DNA from: JAEVLT01 sp044598425
GTDB lineage: Bacteria; Bacillota; Bacilli; Bacillales; Cytobacillaceae
Length of the DNA stretch: 64,000 nucleotides
NCBI GenBank assembly: GCA_044598425.1
Contig: CP172536.1
Location: 1-64,000 of the forward strand
Direction: 5' to 3'
The translations under genes and the position numbers were made by a program. Of the stretch, positions 61,230 to 64,000 are shown one piece after another. The notes beneath the pieces are model-generated. The model ran no database searches, was not told where the DNA came from, and was given only the letters and a program-made list of their open reading frames with translations. Each line of letters opens with the position of its first letter. Position 1 is the stretch's first letter.

Positions 61230-61262
61230 AGAGTATTCGAGTTCGGATAGGGAGGAATCAAA

Positions 61263-61493
61263 GTGGCAATCCATTACCATTGCCGGCATTGCGGCACGAA
61301 ATTGGGTTCGGTTGAAAAATTTTCCATTCACAGCGAATCCCTTGGACTTCATAAACTAACAGAACAGGAAAGAAATGAAATGGTGTCTTATGGGCAGGAT
61401 GGCAATATCCATATTGCCTCGATATGCGAAGACTGTCAGGAAGCGTTAGAGCGAAATCCCGAATACCATCAAATGGATTATCTTATACAGTAA
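61263..61493 (+). CDS. fin: Anti-sigma-F factor Fin (YabK)
   Basis: Fin switches the forespore from sigma-F to sigma-G. The 76-residue protein has two CxxC-type pairs (CRHCGTKLG near 6-14; CEDCQEA near 59-65), likely a zinc ribbon. GTG at 61263 follows GGGAGGAA. Confidence 0.94.
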   Translation: MAIHYHCRHCGTKLGSVEKFSIHSESLGLHKLTEQERNEMVSYGQDGNIHIASICEDCQEALERNPEYHQMDYLIQ

Positions 61494-61496
61494 CAA

Positions 61497-61524
61497 GCTT
61501 TGGAAAACATCCAAAGCATTTTTC
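61497..61524 (+). terminator. Terminator after fin
   Basis: GCTTTGGA (61497-61504) pairs with TCCAAAGC (61510-61517), followed by ATTTTTC. Confidence 0.85.
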
Positions 61525-61604
61525 TGTTTTAAAAATAAACAAGGAAGAATGATTATGTTTAATGGATATGTATACAGATAGTTTAAATTTAACGGAGAGA
61601 GAGG

Positions 61605-64000
61605 ATGCAGTTGAAAGCACTAACATCTTTATTTAAACAACAAGATGATTTTCAATCGGTCGTCACTGGTGTTACTGGAGGTTTAAAAGAACAGCTTGTT
61701 GCTGGTTTATCTGGCTCAGCTCGGACTGTGCTGGTAGCGTCTTTATTCGAACAAATGAAACGGCCGATCCTGTTTATCACCCATAATCTACTACAAGCAC
61801 AAAAGCTTTATGACGACATTGTCAATCTTGTAGATGAGAATGAAGTTTTTCTATACCCGGCCAACGAATTAATTGCGGCTGAAATGAGTGTTGCAAGCCC
61901 CGAATTACGGGCACAGCGAATAGAGACTTTAAACCACTTGAGTAAAAAAAATAGTGGCATTGTGATCGTGCCAATCGCCGGTTTACGAAAGATCGTACCG
62001 CCAAAAACATTGTGGAAACGATATCAGCTTACGTTAAAAATAGGAGAAGACCTTAACGTAGCTGAATTGCTCCGTACATTGGTTGAAATGGGCTATGTAA
62101 GAACAGAAATGGTGGCGACCCCTGGAGAATTCAGTGTTAGAGGGGGAATTCTCGATATTTACCCAATTACGGAATCCGATCCATACCGGATTGAGTTATT
62201 CGACACGAACATTGATTCAATTCGTTCTTTTTCCCTTGATAATCAGCGTTCTAAAGAAAAGCTGTCGGCGATTTCTATTGGTCCAGCTGCGGAAGTTTTG
62301 CTAAATGAGAAAGAGTTAAGCGTTCTGGCGGAAAAATTGCAAGCTGGGTTGGCACACAGTCTTAAAAAGCTGAATAATGAAAATGCTAAAATGCAACTTT
62401 CGCAAAATATCAGCAGCGAAGTTGAACAATTAAAAAACGGCCAAAAGCCTGAGCAAATCTTTAAATATCTGAGAATGGCCTATGACACACCTCATAGTTT
62501 ACTAGATTATCTCCCGGAAACCGGATTGATTGTTGTAGATGAAATAAGCAGAGTTCAGGAGATGAGCGATTCTCTTGATAAGGAAGAAGCTGAATGGTAT
62601 ACCTCTCTTTTAAGCGAAGGGAAGATTATTCATGATTTAAAAATCTCCCATGAGCTTCACAGTCTTATCCATCAGAATCCTTATCCGGTTATTTATCTAT
62701 CTTTGTTTCTTCGTCATGTAGCCAATACGAATCCGCAAAACATTATCAACATGTCGTGCAAGCAAATGCAGAATTTCCATGGACAAATGCATTTGTTGAA
62801 AGCAGAGGTCGAGCGCTGGAAAAAAGGTCATTATTTGATCTTGTTTTTGGGTGCAGACGAAGAGCGTGTAAAAAAACTGGAGCGGGTTTTGGAAGATTAT
62901 GATATTGACGCAGTGTCTATCGATTCAGACGGCCCGCTGCTTCAGCCAGGAAAAGTTCAAATATTAAAAGGAACTTTGCATACCGGATTTGAATTATCGA
63001 TTCAAAAAGCAGCAATCATTACCGAAGAAGAGCTGTTTAACAAACGCGTTAGAAAAACCAGCCAGCGCCAAAAAATGTCAAATGCTGAGAGAATTAAGAG
63101 TTACTCGGAACTGCGAATTGGCGATTACGTTGTGCATGTGAACCATGGAATCGGGAAATATTTAGGAATTGAAACTCTTGAAATTAATGGAATCCATAAA
63201 GATTATCTCCATATCCGCTACGAAGGATCTGACAAATTGTATGTACCGGTTGAACAAATAGACCTTGTTCAAAAGTATGTGGGATCAGAAGGAAAAGAGC
63301 CCAAAATTTATAAACTTGGCGGCACTGACTGGAAGCGGGTTAAGAAGAAGGTCCAATCATCTGTCCAGGACATTGCCGACGATTTAATCAAGCTTTATGC
63401 AGAGCGTGAAGCGGCAGTCGGCCATGCATTTTCTCCAGATGGTGATCTGCAGCGGGAATTTGATGCATCATTCCCATACCAGGAGACAGAAGACCAGCTT
63501 CGTTCCATTCAAGAAATTAAGAGGGATATGGAAAGACCGCGGCCAATGGACCGCCTGCTGTGCGGCGATGTTGGCTATGGAAAAACAGAAGTAGCCATTC
63601 GTGCCGCCTTTAAAGCAATTGCAGACGGCAAGCAGGTGGCGTTCCTTGTCCCGACGACGATTTTAGCGCAGCAGCATTATCAAACGCTAAGGGAGCGTTT
63701 TCAAGATTATCCAGTTACTATTGGCTTGCTAAGCCGTTTTCGTACGAAGAAACAACAAACCGAAACAATCAAGGGGATTAAAGCAGGGACTGTCGATATT
63801 GTCATTGGTACACATCGGCTGCTCTCGAAGGATATCGTCTATCATGACCTTGGTCTGCTGATTATTGATGAAGAGCAGCGGTTTGGGGTTACCCATAAGG
63901 AAAAAATAAAAAAATTAAAGACAAATGTAGACGTATTAACTCTGACTGCGACTCCTATTCCGCGAACCCTTCATATGTCAATGCTCGGTGTACGCGATTT
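61605..64000 (+). CDS. mfd: Transcription-repair coupling factor Mfd, partial (3' end outside)
   Basis: Mfd removes RNA polymerase stalled at lesions and recruits UvrA. The window holds about 798 codons: the UvrB-homology domain (from about 20; LSGSARTVL, PGEFSVRGGILDIYP), the RNA polymerase-interaction domain (IGDYVVHVNHGIGKYLG near 505) and the start of the helicase (GDVGYGKTEVA near 655; DEEQ near 756). The frame was checked at three points and stays open to the edge. ATG at 61605 follows GGAGAGA; TTG at 61611 is an alternative. Confidence 0.96.
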   Translation, partial: MQLKALTSLFKQQDDFQSVVTGVTGGLKEQLVAGLSGSARTVLVASLFEQMKRPILFITHNLLQAQKLYDDIVNLVDENEVFLYPANELIAAEMSVASPELRAQRIETLNHLSKKNSGIVIVPIAGLRKIVPPKTLWKRYQLTLKIGEDLNVAELLRTLVEMGYVRTEMVATPGEFSVRGGILDIYPITESDPYRIELFDTNIDSIRSFSLDNQRSKEKLSAISIGPAAEVLLNEKELSVLAEKLQAGLAHSLKKLNNENAKMQLSQNISSEVEQLKNGQKPEQIFKYLRMAYDTPHSLLDYLPETGLIVVDEISRVQEMSDSLDKEEAEWYTSLLSEGKIIHDLKISHELHSLIHQNPYPVIYLSLFLRHVANTNPQNIINMSCKQMQNFHGQMHLLKAEVERWKKGHYLILFLGADEERVKKLERVLEDYDIDAVSIDSDGPLLQPGKVQILKGTLHTGFELSIQKAAIITEEELFNKRVRKTSQRQKMSNAERIKSYSELRIGDYVVHVNHGIGKYLGIETLEINGIHKDYLHIRYEGSDKLYVPVEQIDLVQKYVGSEGKEPKIYKLGGTDWKRVKKKVQSSVQDIADDLIKLYAEREAAVGHAFSPDGDLQREFDASFPYQETEDQLRSIQEIKRDMERPRPMDRLLCGDVGYGKTEVAIRAAFKAIADGKQVAFLVPTTILAQQHYQTLRERFQDYPVTIGLLSRFRTKKQQTETIKGIKAGTVDIVIGTHRLLSKDIVYHDLGLLIIDEEQRFGVTHKEKIKKLKTNVDVLTLTATPIPRTLHMSMLGVRD

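Overview
This window is the right-hand side of a chromosomal replication origin from a spore-forming member of the Bacillaceae. It opens with dnaA and the dnaA-dnaN half of oriC. It then runs, almost gene for gene, through the block known from Bacillus subtilis as far as mfd, which is cut by the right edge. Spore and sporulation genes (bofA, csfB/gin, yabG, sspF, spoVG, fin, yaaH) show a spore former. The protein sequences are clearly diverged from B. subtilis, and species was not determined. Nearly all genes lie on the + strand, co-directional with the fork leaving oriC. The exceptions are yaaC, a deoxynucleoside kinase pair, yaaH, a broken yaaI, abrB and one new small ORF.

Layout: 1-9.3 kb holds replication and repair genes (dnaA, oriC, dnaN, yaaA, recF, remB, gyrB, gyrA). 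9.4-10.5 kb holds an HD-GYP-like protein with an altered metal site. 10.5-16.1 kb is the first rRNA operon (16S, tRNA-Ile, tRNA-Ala, 23S, 5S). 16.2-31.8 kb carries yaaC, guaB, dacA, pdxST, a T-box with serS, tRNA-Ser, two deoxynucleoside kinases, yaaH, yaaI (frameshifted), tadA, the SRP RNA, dnaX-yaaK-recR-yaaL and bofA. 31.8-37.3 kb is a second, nearly identical rRNA operon with its own tandem promoters. 37.4-45.1 kb holds a small antisense-oriented ORF, csfB, yaaO, tmk, darA, holB, ricT, yabA, yabB, yazA and rsmI. 45.2-64 kb holds abrB, metS, a parS site, tatD, yabE (frameshifted), rnmV, ksgA, yabG, veg, sspF, ispE, purR, yabJ, spoVG, glmU, prs, ctc, pth, fin and mfd.

Functionally the window joins replication initiation, chromosome organisation (oriC boxes, one parS), rRNA supply with processing factors (rnmV for 5S, ksgA and rsmI for 16S), nucleotide, PLP and isoprenoid supply (guaB, tmk, dgk/dck, prs, purR, pdxST, ispE) and the onset of sporulation. 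Promoter-like sequences agree with this: a Spo0A box just downstream of the abrB promoter, and sigma-H (spoVG), sigma-F (csfB), forespore-type (fin), sigma-K (yabG) and sigma-B (ctc) candidates.

No CRISPR array, intact insertion sequence, prophage or defence system was seen. The least explained items are: a 190-250 bp structured repeat present three times, with truncated left ends after both 5S genes, whose left edge usually abuts a terminator T-tract; a good promoter inside the 23S-5S spacer of the second rRNA operon only; an unannotated 46-codon ORF between the second rRNA operon and csfB; frameshifts in yaaI and yabE; and a tRNA-Ala with one extra C before the 3' ACCA in both copies. All family assignments rest on sequence recognition from memory; no database search was run.
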